Positions 52,221 to 64,000 of a DNA stretch of 64,000 bases are shown in pieces. The stretch lies in the NCBI GenBank assembly GCA_024349245.1, contig JALDNG010001387.1, positions 1 to 64,000 on the forward strand. Direction: 5' to 3'. Position numbers and translations under genes: made by a program. Source of the stretch: Neodontobutis hainanensis (Eukaryota > Chordata > Actinopteri > Gobiiformes > Odontobutidae). The notes below the pieces were generated by a model. That model saw only the letters and a program-made list of their open reading frames with translations, was not told the DNA's origin and searched no databases. Numbering within the stretch: position 1 is the first letter of the stretch; each line of letters begins with the position of its first letter.

Positions 52221-53301
52221 CATGTACAAAACGGCGATCTTCGGTAAACTCAGGTAATTATATTTAGGTGGTTATGGTCAGGATCACTTTTTTCGTTTTT
52301 TCTGTGGCCATTTTTGCGATTAGAGTTCTTTGCCCCCTAAAATAACATCAACTAAACACAGTCTACCAGTGAAGACAGAAACTTTAAATTTATATCCTGG
52401 AGAATTGGGCTACGATTTCTTCAGTACAGCTCCACCTGTGTTATATGACGGAAGTGTTTCTAGTCAAAGCCGTCCAGGTGAAGTTATTTCGAAATACTGA
52501 ATGGGAAAGGGTCAACTGGTCGCGCCGCCTTTGGCTGTTGATAGTAACGCTCATGCCCCGGGTTTATGTGATATGGCTGATACCTCTCTTTTCAAGTCTC
52601 AGGATTTAAAAGTAAAGAAGGAGATTACGACTAATGTTGATACAACTAAGGCGAAGCGCATATATACAAAGCGAGCGGTAAAAACAGAAGTTGGGGAAGG
52701 GACAGGTGTAACGGTTGAACAAAAACTTAAAAGAAAACGTCCTAAATCAGCCGTAAAAGATGAAGATGGAACTATGTCGACGATGTCTTCGATGGAGGGA
52801 AAGCCTACAAAAAGATCGAAAAATGCTATAAAGTCTGAAAGGGCGGTGAAACAAGAAGGTGAATCAAAATCTGAACCTTCAAAAAGGAAACGAAGAGCTA
52901 AGAAAGAAGATAGTGACGACGATGATGATGAAAATGATGGTCCTATAAAAACATCACATGATTTAATTCATTCAGGAATTGAGATACTCCCGGGCATCCT
53001 GGATATCCAAAGAGAGCTAACTGATAGGGAGTTTAAAATGTTGTTGTCTTTATTTGATTCACTGTTACTGGTTTATCGATTGGTTTTGAAAAATACGTAT
53101 GTGAGTTTGAATGATTTTCCAATTAATGTAGATCAATTTCTATTGATTTATGCTGATTTCACTGAAATGTTGGATACTTGCAGCCGAGATTACCATATAG
53201 ATGATAGAAAGGGCGTAGAATTTCAAGTGAATCCAGAATTTCAAGAGTGTTTTGAAAATGGATTCGATTTATTTGGGGAGAAGTTTGGACCAGTATTTTG
53301 A
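52221..53301 (+). CDS. nuclear-type repeat protein with psi-K-x-E motifs
   Basis: Exon 52221-52243 joins in phase 0 across an 80-nt intron to 52324-53301. The main frame is interrupted by TGA at 52498, directly before the ATG at 52501. Both sides are equally coding-like, so the ATG is probably not the true start. From 52501 (266 codons), residues 35-136 carry psi-K-x-E motifs at 38, 60, 85, 110 and 116; one more lies upstream at 52369. Units starting at residues 57, 82 and 107 repeat every 25 residues: K-x-A-(V/I)-K-x-E, then a linker, then a basic cluster (KRKRP, KPTKRS, SKRKRR). An acidic run (SDDDDDENDG) follows, then a leucine-rich helical C-terminal domain (155-266). The basic clusters look like nuclear localisation signals and the motifs like SUMO acceptor sites. 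The family is not recognised. Confidence 0.7.
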
Positions 53302-53454
53302 ATTTTTTACTTTAGGTGTGTCATAATCTTCTTAGTAATTCAAATCAGTGCAATCTATGTATGTCGTACATTGAAGATAGGCATGTTTGCAAACCACGAT
53401 TTCGCTAAAGGTGCACTTGATGTATCATTATTTTTCGATAATATAGGAGTTTAA
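53302..53454 (+). other. open frame continuing past the stop
   Basis: After TGA at 53299 the same frame stays open for 50 codons to TAA at 53452, ending KGALDVSLFFDNIGV. It may be 3' UTR with a chance open frame, or readthrough sequence. Confidence 0.25.
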
Positions 53455-53769
53455 CAAAGTTGGGTTAAATAGAGTGAATCCTTTATATTGCGGAACAAGC
53501 AAATCCGATGAAGATCAAGAATAAAATCTAATTGATTGCAAAAATATTATTAAATTCTATCATTTAAAAATAAAAAAATTTAAATTAAAATTTGCAAGAT
53601 ATGTTTCAAATTCTTAAATTCATACAATTTCGTTCGTGTCTGTCACCATTGGTGTTCATAATAATTCAAGATCAGTTAGGTCATTGTTTAAATAGTATTT
53701 TTTATTTAAAAGTAATTTTAAATGAATTTTTTTCTTTCATTTACACTTATTTGTCAGATGCTTTTATAA

Positions 53770-53847
53770 ATGTGGGAATTTGAAATATCTAAGGAATTTG
53801 CGTTGGCACGTTATTCGATCGATCCAGCAAAAATTGGTTTTTTATGA
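53770..53847 (+). CDS. small ATG-led frame, unknown
   Basis: The reading MWEFEISKEFALARYSIDP continues to TGA at 53845. A possible donor (ATTG/GTTTTT) lies just before, so this may be a first exon. Residue use is protein-like, but length alone gives no support. A 63-codon frame at 53592-53783 overlaps it in another register and is hydrophobic. Confidence 0.25.
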   Translation: MWEFEISKEFALARYSIDPAKIGFL

Positions 53848-54063
53848 TTTTTAAATTTTGCCTTTTCATTGAAATAACATTTACCTTTACAATTAGATTC
53901 TTATAAGATTTCTAAATGAATTAATTTTTTATAATTGAAGATTCTAAAGTGGCATAAGACTGCAGTATTAGTTTTATGAATTATTTAAATGTTGCATTTG
54001 TCTACGTCAAGTTTATCATATCATCTAGGCTTTTCTCTGATGTGCTAATAATTCATTTCTTTT

Positions 54064-54657
54064 ATGAATTTTGATTGTGGTGTGGTTCTGTGTGAGACTG
54101 TTGAAGCTGGTATTTTTCTAATGTTTGACAACTAACCATCGTCAGAATTGAAATGGTATGTATTTTTATTTTGAAATTCGCAAAAATGAATTTAGCCTTT
54201 TATTTTTTCCTTTTTAAATAGTTTTTTCACCTATTTTTTATTCAATATTTGAAGAAAGAACTAATATCTTGGCTTTTTTAATTTCTTTCTAAATTTTTGA
54301 ATTTTAAAATAAAACAAATCATGAAATGGCATTCTGCACACCATTTATACATATGATAGTTGAATTAATTCATACACCCTCGGTAGTGAATCGTATGTAT
54401 ATATATAATTTTATGTTTTCATAATTATCGAACTAAAATAGTTGAATTACATCTCGCTTCTTTCAGCGTGGAACTAGTTTATAATAAAACGTATATTTAT
54501 ATGTTAGTATCTGTTGAAAGATAACGATATTATGTAATTTTTCTATTTTTATTTTTGAAATTTGTTTTATGTCTCATCGAGTTCATTCCATTTTGAATGA
54601 TGCGCAGGTGTGATCGTTCTACTTGATCGTACGAAATTCACAAAGTTACATCATTAA
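54064..54657 (+). CDS. small gene with a 36-nt intron and a 10-nt micro-exon
   Basis: Exon 54064-54109 (MNFDCGVVLCETVEA plus one base) is followed by a 36-nt intron with branch-like ACTAAC and GTCAG. A 10-nt exon follows at 54146-54155, with donor GTATGT. Exon 54360-54392 (ELIHTPSVVN) and exon 54608-54657 (VIVLLDRTKFTKLHH, TAA) come next. If the 10-nt exon is skipped, phases agree throughout (1/1/1) and the product is about 42 residues. Including it shifts the frame, so it could act as a switch. An in-frame stop lies just upstream of the ATG, supporting this start. No family recognised. Confidence 0.5.
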
Positions 54658-55256
54658 TAATGGCAGTTATTTCTAACCTCTGTCTTTCTGAAATAGTGTT
54701 GGAACACATTAACGAATTATAGCGTTTCTTATAAATTAATTGGCAACTTCAAAAGAATTTTTTAAATTGAACTGGGTGCAACATCAACCTATTCTGTAAA
54801 ATAGTCGACAAAACAAAAATTTTACCTTAACTTTTGAGGTTTCGTCATATAATCTGCAAAAAATCAAACAAAATCGTTGGAAAATCGGAATATTTTCCGA
54901 TTATAGTTTTTATGTCTTCATTCGTACATGAAAAAAATCTACGAACGTAAATATTTTATTCGAATTCAAAAATAATTTTATGAAAAAACTTAGATTGTTT
55001 TCAGTTGTATTCATGATATCAAAAGTATAAATTGATATTAATGGCTTAAAGATAATTTTTTATTGGCTACTAAAACTTAAATATTTTCACCGAATTTTAT
55101 GATATTAACAGACATGTATTCTCAAATATTATTCTGGTTTAATTATTAAATCTCTATTATAAAATATTTATCATTTTATCCTATTTTAATATTTATATAT
55201 GGATTATCTATGATAATAGATTTTGAAAAAGTCATAACTTTGTCACTAGTTAAAGA

Positions 55257-55337
55257 ATGGCCTTTAATACCTGGAATGTTAGAATAGAATTATCGATTTT
55301 CATGCCTCCTTCAATAGCGTTTTCTCAGGAGCATTAA
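55257..55337 (+). CDS. possible small coding exon
   Basis: The reading MAFNTWNVRIELSIFMPPS continues for 26 codons to TAA. It is richer in G/C than its surroundings. No donor was seen inside it, and no partner exon was identified. Confidence 0.2.
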   Translation: MAFNTWNVRIELSIFMPPSIAFSQEH

Positions 55338-56602
55338 TTTTGTGCAGGAAAACATAAAGATTTTGGTTATTCGACTGAATTTTATTTTTTTTTATTTTAT
55401 TATGATCGTAATTTCCTGTATTCTATGATATTTGAATAGCGTTCCCTATCTTTGTTATCAGTTATATGTTATTAATGTGTATAGATATTAAATTGCTATC
55501 TTAGTTGACATTTTTGGACGATTTTTAAGTTATTTATTAACAGCTAAAAATGACTCGGAATTAATCACATGCAAGAACAAATTTTTAAATTGAATTGACA
55601 ATTATAGTTAAGAAGACCTAATAAATCGTTTATTTCTTTATCTAATGAAATTAAGTTAATTTTATTCAAAATTAACGTTGATTTTATTTCTTAAAATCTA
55701 TTAAAATGTTCTGATTTTCATGAAGATAACATAATTAACATGAAGTTATAATCGATACTATCTAAGATTCCTCATTTAATTGGAATTCTAGATCGTCAAT
55801 CGATCAATAGATTTTTATATCTTAACGAATTGTTAAAAACTACATTTATAGCATAGAATCAAAAGATAATTAATTTTTTGTTTCCCCGAAATTTGTCTCG
55901 TCCTCTCAAATTTCATAATGTATCTGAGTTCCCTTTAAAAATTTTGTCTCATCTGTTGTTTATCTTATTATGTACGATAAATATAAGTATAAAAACAAGA
56001 AATTCAAAATGAGCGATATCATATTAATACGACGTATAGAAAGCATTTAATCGTACCATATGCGTTTCAAACCTTTAATTTAAATTACATAAATTCGTAG
56101 AATACACAAACTTAATAAAGATAAAAATCTGAAAATTTCTTCTATTTGAATATTTATTTGAATACTTACCATAAACCCTCAACAAATTTATATTTAAATA
56201 CAGTTCGATCTTCTTCATTCGATCAAAAGTAGTTTTATTTCAAATGAATGTGCTTAGTTATTTTAAATTTATGCTTTCAAATCCAAGAAAATCAACATAT
56301 AACCGCAACCTGTTTTACTTTTTCTTAAAAATATACTTTGATGCACAATTATAGATTTCAGAAGTCAGAATGATTGAATGATTTATTTTTATATCCATCT
56401 GTAAGCTAATTTATTGACTTATAGATTAAGGTTCTGTCGTGCATTATTATGATTCGTTTTTCATACATAACGTTGATAATATTAAAAAATAAATGTTTAG
56501 AATCAAATATTTTGCTGATGACAAAATCAAACTTTAAATTATGATATATATGTACTTAAAGAGGAAAGATCAAACCCTTTTATTTAAGAAGTATTTTTTC
56601 AG

Positions 56603-56642
56603 TCATGGAAACTTAATCTTAAACTATACCCCTACCGGTTGG
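56603..56642 (+). CDS. isolated small exon
   Basis: A strong acceptor (TATTTTTTCAG) and the donor GTAATT bound 40 bases reading HGNLILNYTPTGW after one leading base. It ends in phase 0. No neighbours could be joined. The GC-richer core (CCCCTACCGGTTGG) stands out from the flanks. Confidence 0.3.
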
Positions 56643-57284
56643 GTAATTTTAACTTCGACTCATATAATTTTCTTAAATATCTGGTTCTTTAAAACAATAA
56701 ATCTTAATATTTAAGTTATATTGGAAGCATTATTTTGATATATAATTTTCATGTTATTTATAATAGATGTTTATTAACGTAAACGATATTGTTTTTCTTC
56801 ATTTTTCACTTTTAAATCGAAATTGTTACGACGAATGAAAATAAGCTTCCTCAAGTAGACTATGCAATTTATTTTAATGTAGAAATTGATAGAATGTTAT
56901 GATTCATTATCAATCGCCTTTCCCTCTATCTCAACAAAAGATTCTAAGAATTTAATATAAATTAAATTTACCATCAACATTGTATGATTTTTATATTTTA
57001 TGACAAATATTAGCCATTTGACTTTGTAAATAAAACTTTATGAAAATACCTCAACTCAACATTCTCAATACCGATAACTACAAAATTTTTATATCCGAAA
57101 ATAAGTTTATTCCTATTTATGAGTCATTAAAAAGTATTTTATTTTTATGAAATTTACCTCGAATTAACTCAGGCCCTCCATTTTAGCTAGGTTCTTCAAT
57201 ATTCTGGGATTATTGAACTTATGCTATTTTTATAATATCTTTGTAATCCATAATTTATCAAATGGCTTAACAAATCACATCTTA

Positions 57285-57381
57285 AAGGTTTAAATCTGTG
57301 AATATACAAAGTATACACCCTGTTTTTTGGAAGGCATAAGAGTAAATTTTCAGGAAAAGAAAGCTTCAACCTTCATTAGTT
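57285..57381 (+). other. coding-like fragment
   Basis: A plus-strand frame reads CEYTKYTPCFLEGIR and on through VNFQEKKASTFIS to TAG. It contains a 12-base GTAAATTTTCAG that keeps the frame. No clear acceptor or partner. Confidence 0.2.
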
Positions 57382-57399
57382 AGATTTAATCTTTCATAG

Positions 57400-60300
57400 G
57401 TTTACTATATAAATATATCTCAATGAACACTTCAATTTCTTCTACCTGTACCAGTTTTTTTCTCTTTTACTTTATAAATCGCGTCATAAAATATTCATAT
57501 AATTTTAGAATTAGCACTCTTTTTTTTCTGTTTGTTTACTTTGAAAATGAGGGACGTTTATTTCGCAAAGTTTATTATATATGCCCATTATCTTGGTAAT
57601 TGATACTATAAGGACAGCCGCTAGACCAACTTCTTCTAATCTGATATTAATTTTTAATGTGGTAAAATAGAAATTGTTATTCGTTAAGTAAAATGGATTT
57701 AATTAAAAAATTCGTCCATAATCTCAAAGAAACAACTTCTGTCATAAATTTAAAGGTTTCCAAAAAAATTGCTATTAATTTAAAACCAAAATATATAACC
57801 AGGTAATTCTATTTCTAAGTGTCTGTTCAAAAGAAACTGATAAAAATTTACAAACTATTTATTGGTAATTTTTTATGATTAAAAATATTTCTATTTTTTC
57901 GGGCTGCGAAAGCATATATACATATCATCTTTTCAATTAAGTGTAAATTTCTAAATGATACTTTATATATATATATGATCATTTATTTTAAATGAATATT
58001 AGAATGTACTTTTAAGATAAACATTTGATGTAAATCGATAAAATGTAATTTTTGAGATGATACATCAACAAGAAAATTTAACTCTTAATTTTTCTTCAAA
58101 TCTATATTATTGAGCTTTAAATTCATCAAATTTACCTGAACTGTATAAATTTACTATTCCAACTATTTTATGATTTTAACTAAATTTACTTTTTATTTTT
58201 AAAATTTTACTTTGAATCGTTACATAATTTTTTTATTGTTTTTTAATTAAACCATGATTCTAATTTTCAGATTTATATATAAACTGGTCTTCATGTGTCT
58301 ATTAAATAAAATATAATCATCAAATTGATAAAAAATGTTAGTTATGAATTTTGAAACATTTGCCATCTAAAATTATTCAAAATGATACATTTTTAAATTT
58401 CATAATTTTTATAATTTTTTGGTGTTGTGTTATTCATAGATAAAAATTTATAATTTTTCAAATAAAATTATTTTTATCCTGCTAATAAACAAAAATTTTT
58501 AATAATTGGTCATATTAACAGATTTTTATTTTTATAAATTATCAAAGACTTCGCTCATATATGTATTAAAGATAATTTATTCCAACATCATTTTAGTTTT
58601 AAAATTTATTTAATTCTAAAAGTTTTAAGATTTTGTAATTTCTATAATTTTGAGATTATTTTACCTTCAGCGAATAATACATATTAATAAATTAACTACC
58701 ATTAAGAAATACAAAATAAACAATTCTGTTGATCTTTTTTGAAAAGAAAAATAAATCGTTCTGATTTATAAATTAAATTATGTTTCAAAAAAACAAAACT
58801 TTTATGAGTTCTGAAAAAGAACAGATAAATCTATTCTCTGATTTTTACTTGAAATATTATTCAGGTTTTAGTTCTTTTACAATATCAGCGCTTAGTATTT
58901 CAATATTTATGCATTTATAAACAAATTAAAACATTAAATTTTGAAAAATAAATATAATCATAAAAACTATAATAATTTTTCAAAGTTGTTCATATTCAAA
59001 TGCCATGTTGAATGATAGTTATTCTAAAAATTTCATTTTTATTTTTTGTATCCTAATTGCATAAGTGAGATAAAAAATATTTTTAATGCAATACGCTAGT
59101 TTGTTGAAACGAACATTCTTTATTATAATTAATAGCACCAAAGGTTAAAGTCATCATAAAAAATTCGTTTAGAATAGAAATATTACGGCATTTTTCGAAT
59201 CTTGACATTTACACCATAAAAAGTATTTAATCAAAATTTTAATATTATGAAATTTTAAATAAATAGTAAATATATATCGAAAAGATTTCAAGAAATGATA
59301 CCGAGTAAATATTTGAAAAGTCTATGGTATATGCAGCTTGATTAAATTATATCGACAAAAAGATAACATCCTCTGAAGGAAATGAATTAAATGAGACATT
59401 CATTTGTTCATATATAAAATTGATAACTATTTGTTGTCTTAAAATGTAAATTCATTTAATTTTGATTATAAATTTTTCATTATAAATAAAAATAACAAAA
59501 AAGTTAGGCATGAAAAATCTATCATAATTAATTTTTTAAAATTCACAAATTATAGTTTTATTACAAATAAAGCTACATTCCATTTTTATAGTTGAAAACA
59601 TGTGTAGTTATAATCATCTTTCGTGTTATTGATATACACATTTGTTTTTGATTTTAAACAGAATACGGCTGCTTGTCCAGATAGTGTAAAACATCTTACA
59701 AAAATATTTAATAAATAAGTGGATAATCTTATTCATATAAATATATTGAAAGTTTTTATGATTACTTTTTAATTCATTTACTTCATATTGTTTTAAATTG
59801 TTAAAAATTGTAATCGAAACATAGTTGTCTTATGCGATTAAACATCTGATAGACGGCCATAGATAAATCGATTTGAATGAGAATAAATATGATAATCTTA
59901 ATATTATAAAGTTCTTACAAGTTGGATAATGAGTATATTCCTATTTTTCATCAATAAAAAAAATTTATTTGAATATATTCTCTTTCATCAAAAATCAAAT
60001 AACGTCTAAATCATAAAATAATTTTTATGAATGAAATAATTTGGTTTTCGATGTGTAATTATTTTATTCATTGCTATTTGATTAAATTTTATAATATTTT
60101 TAAAATTACGTGAAAGAACATTCTTTCATAAATTTATGATTCACATTTTTGTATAAATATCAAAATTTTATATTTCTTTACATGAGGAACATATATAAAT
60201 ATTTAATCTTTCATGTATTTTCATGACTTCTTAAGTATTCCTCAAATAAAGATTATATTCAATATAATTAAATTTTAATAATGTTAGAAATGATAATTTA

Positions 60301-63300
60301 CACATTCTCGATGGTCGTAATATGTTTCATTTTTTAAAATAAGTATCTTAATATATAAAAATCTAATCATTTAAATTGTTAATATTCATTTTAATCCAAG
60401 ATAAGATTATTCTGACTCGTATTTTCGATATATACATACTTATAATTTAATTAATTTTAAAACATCCAAATATACTTAAATTTTAACATTAAATAATTAT
60501 TATTTTACCTAGATATAATTTTTAAATGTCATGAATTCATAAAATAGTAATATAATATAATTTACACGCGTTTTTACTGATAAAATTAAACATTCTTTAT
60601 ATAATGGTGAAATATTTTGAAGATTATACATCTCTGAATTTTAATATCTTGAATATTCAAACTATAATGGTTAACAAGAATATCAAGAATGTTTCTGAAG
60701 AAATAAACACAGGTTAAAATAAAAAAATCTACATTTCCATATTTTTAAAATTTGTTTGTAAGATCTAATAATTTCATTGATCAAACAGATCTAATCACGT
60801 ATAACAAAATCAGTTAAAGCTTTAATTATTTATTATTTTTATTTGGCATGTAATTTAAAAGATATAAAATTTTAAAATTTTTTATTTAGTTTATTTATAA
60901 TGATTAAAGTTTTTATGTGAAGCGTCTCAATGATTTGAGTATAAAATAAATTATCTCCTAACACTTGCCTTTTATCTCATAAATCAAGTTCGTTATCTAC
61001 GTATTATGAAAATAACAGTTATATTTTTTGGCCTATATTAATTGTAAAGGTAATATTAGAAAATTAAATATTTTGCATCAACAATTAAAAAGGATGTAAA
61101 TTATACATTGTTTTTCAAATGAATAATTAATTCCCCTCAACTATCAACATACTCTTTAAAATGTAATTTATAATTTTTTAAAATTAAAAGGATACAAGAA
61201 TTGAATGCTTTTGAACAAAACATAAAAATATTTTATTTTTAAAGTATATTTTTCTATCACAAATAATTATTCCTATAGTAATACAGAAAATAAACAACCT
61301 TATGAGATAGTTAATCCTACATTCAAGAAGCCAAAATAATTAAAAATTTATTCAAGTTAAATTTTAAATATTTTTTATATGTTTTAATCATTTTTGTCAT
61401 TTGATTATTTTTAAGAACATTAAAAGAAAAGAATGTTTTCTGTTATATATATTTTTAATGTTGCACAAACACAAGATAAAATTATTCCAATTTTCCTGAT
61501 TTTAAACAAGATATTTAAAAATTTATCAGCCAGGAATTTACATCATAATTCTATAACTTTTAAAATAAATTGGTAATAATATATTAAATGACATATTCTG
61601 TTTTTAAGATGTTTAATGTATAAAAATTAACTGTTTTATGAAACGGTATATTTTTATCCTTAGAAGAAAAACATTTAATATCAAATATAAATTAAACTAA
61701 TCTTTAATTATGAAATGAGATAAATATTATTATTATCATTCTTATTCGATAAATGTTAAAAAATCGAATATTTATAATGATCTAAAAGATTTTCATCCAT
61801 CAATTCGACGAATGATACAAAAATCAATGATAAATATTTAAATTTTTTATATATGAGTCTTAAAATATGTCTATTTTTAAATAATTGCCAAAATTAATTT
61901 AATAAGATGTTTAAATTGTTTATTTTACATTTCTTCCTTTCTTTGATATATAATTTGAACAGATAAAATCATTAAAATTATTTATCAGTAACATAATAAT
62001 TAAATATTAAGAAACTAGACTCAATTTTTTATAGGTTACAAAATCATCGAAAAGCATAAATATTTGGGACAAAAATCAATTCTAAAATTAATAAAATTTA
62101 GAAAATATAAAACCGTCTTTCAATCAAACGAGTGAAAATATTAAGAATATGTTTTATGATCTAGGTATTTGAAAAAGTAATACAAAACTAAAAGGATAAA
62201 AATTTATTTAGATATTTTTATGGATGTATTTTTTTAATTTGTAAAAAAATTTGCCTTTATTTTGATTTTAAATAATCTGACAAAGAATGTAATGCCTTTT
62301 TACACAGACATTGTAAAATTCCTATGATCGTAAAATATTAGGGATTTTTTAAGAAATTTTTGAATTTATATACTTAAAAACATTCTAATACAAATAAAAA
62401 AGTTTAAAATAATTATCGACTATTTTTAAGTTAAATGTATTTACAAAATTCACAGATTTTAAAAATTTAATTTTTGACAGTACATAAAATCTACAGTTAT
62501 ATTGTCATTATTGATGAAGAGTTTATTTTAATATTATTTGGTATCTATCGAAAACAAACTATTAAAATATTTTCAGATAATTTCTCTTTTTTATTTATTT
62601 TTAACAAATAATTTTGAAATAAAATATAGTAAAAATATTTTACTGTATAATAAGTAAATAATAAGCTAAATCTCTTAAATGTTTACAGTATTACTTAATG
62701 TGATTATATATACTCATTTCTAAATCGAAGACTTGACAAATCATTTGTATTTTTGTTTTTAAAAATAAATAGTAAAAGCTCGTAACTCCATAGTCTTTTA
62801 ATATCATCATGGTTAAAATTAAAAATTAAAAAAAAAGTAATTTATATTTTTAACGGTAAAAATAACAGTTTTATTTTTAAAAAACATATATTTTTTGAAT
62901 ATTCAAATTAATGTCATCCCTTAACTTTGAATAAAAGTACATCAATTGCTTGCTAAAATTTAATAAAATTCATTTTGCTATTTTTTATATTGATACTTTG
63001 AGAAAATAATAAGAGTCATATATAAAAAGAATATATTCCTGAATTAAAACTTGATATTAAAATATAAATATAAACAAATTTGACAATAAATGACAAAAAT
63101 TTTAGTATGAATATAAAATATTTAAAAAATCTCATATACTTCTTCGAGAAACATCAATTATTTTGATTCATAGAATTATATAAACTTCTAAATTTTAAAT
63201 ATGTTTCCATTTCTAAATCATCCCATATATATCATTCTTTAGACGAGTTATAAATAAAAAATAAAAATAATTTTATGACTCAGGGATAAAACACCTTATA

Positions 63301-64000
63301 ACAAAGAATTTCACGTAACTTAATCGTACATTTAGACATATTTCATTTTTAGAATTTTCTTATTTGTTATAAACGTGTCAATTAGAGCTTAAAGAAAAAC
63401 AAAATCATTAAAATTTATCTTTTAAAATATTTTTTATAAAATTTACTATTTTTACTTCCTTTGCACTGTATAGTAATATTGCTACTTATATTCAGATTTT
63501 GAAATTATAAAATTTTATCAAACTTTGTTTTTGAAGTTTTCTTTCAAATATTTATACTGTCTTGATATTCTTTACATTGTGTCATAACTCAATAAAATTA
63601 AGTATTTTTGACAAGAAATAGAAAATAATCAATGATTATGTTTATTAATTTTTTAAACATAAAATGTTTAAATTTTGTTTTGTTACATTTAAAAACTTAA
63701 ATATTTTATTTTGAATTTATAAAAATATAAACATACATATCTGATAGTAAAACCTTTCAGACATTAAGAATATAATAAAATTGTCTTATAATAAAAATTG
63801 ATTTATGATATTTTATTGATTATTAAATTTTTGTTTATTTACTTTAATAAAGAGAACATGGTGAAAGAGAATTCCAGGCGTATGTTTTCAATATAATTAT
63901 CCTAACAAATGGATATAACAAGATATATTATATTGAGATTCATAGATTTATAAATGTAAGTATAAAATAAAAGTATTCTAAAAAATATAGAATTATTTAT
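57400..64000. other. very AT-rich, nothing supportable
   Basis: Stops are dense in all frames on both strands. No exon with matching splice sites, no transposon motif and no RNA gene was recognised. Confidence 0.5.

Noticed and set aside
1..64000. CRISPR arrays, rRNA, prophage or operon-like organisation
   Set aside because: No regularly spaced repeats, no rRNA-like sequence and no tightly packed co-directional ORFs. Introns and LTR elements show the DNA is eukaryotic.

Overview
The window is eukaryotic nuclear DNA. It is extremely AT-rich (by eye about four fifths A+T), with long gene-free stretches, genes cut into very small exons, and animal-type transposable elements. Nothing bacterial or organellar is visible: no operons, no ribosome binding sites. 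The organism cannot be named from the sequence. A small-genome or parasitic invertebrate fits best, given the animal-type Ty3 element, the Tc1-like element, micro-exons and introns of only 36-43 nt. That is inference. All gene models below were read by eye from splice sites and reading phase. In DNA this AT-rich, open stretches of 60-90 codons are expected by chance, so phase agreement between neighbouring exons carries more weight than ORF length.

Layout: 1.5-8.2 kb, a plus-strand gene of many tiny exons, mostly multiples of 3. 9.6-10.5 kb, a small minus-strand gene. 11.35-12.62 kb, a decayed Tc1-like transposon with terminal inverted repeats and a TA duplication. 13.25-13.69 kb, the end of a plus-strand gene. 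14.97-16.14 kb, a minus-strand gene with part of a RhoGAP domain. 22.9-28.4 kb, a less AT-rich unassigned stretch, followed by a damaged multi-exon gene (28.4-29.4 kb). 30.3-31.65 kb, a Ty3/gypsy pol relic. 31.9-32.15 kb, the 3' end of a minus-strand gene with a 39-nt intron. 38.35-42.2 kb, a nearly full-length but very old Ty3/gypsy element. 42.9-45.46 kb, a young Ty3/gypsy copy with 105-bp LTRs and a 5-bp target duplication that has lost its reverse transcriptase. 50.4-54.7 kb, a cluster of small plus-strand genes, including a repeat protein with regularly spaced psi-K-x-E (SUMO-type) motifs. 57.4-64 kb holds no supportable gene.

Two themes link the window. First, single-base frameshifts, several in A/T homopolymers, interrupt otherwise good coding sequence in both genes and transposons. 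These may be assembly errors or genuine decay. Second, the two large Ty3 elements share the same gag lineage: the young copy lacks RT, while the old copy keeps recognisable but broken RT. The young copy was therefore probably mobilised by enzymes supplied elsewhere.
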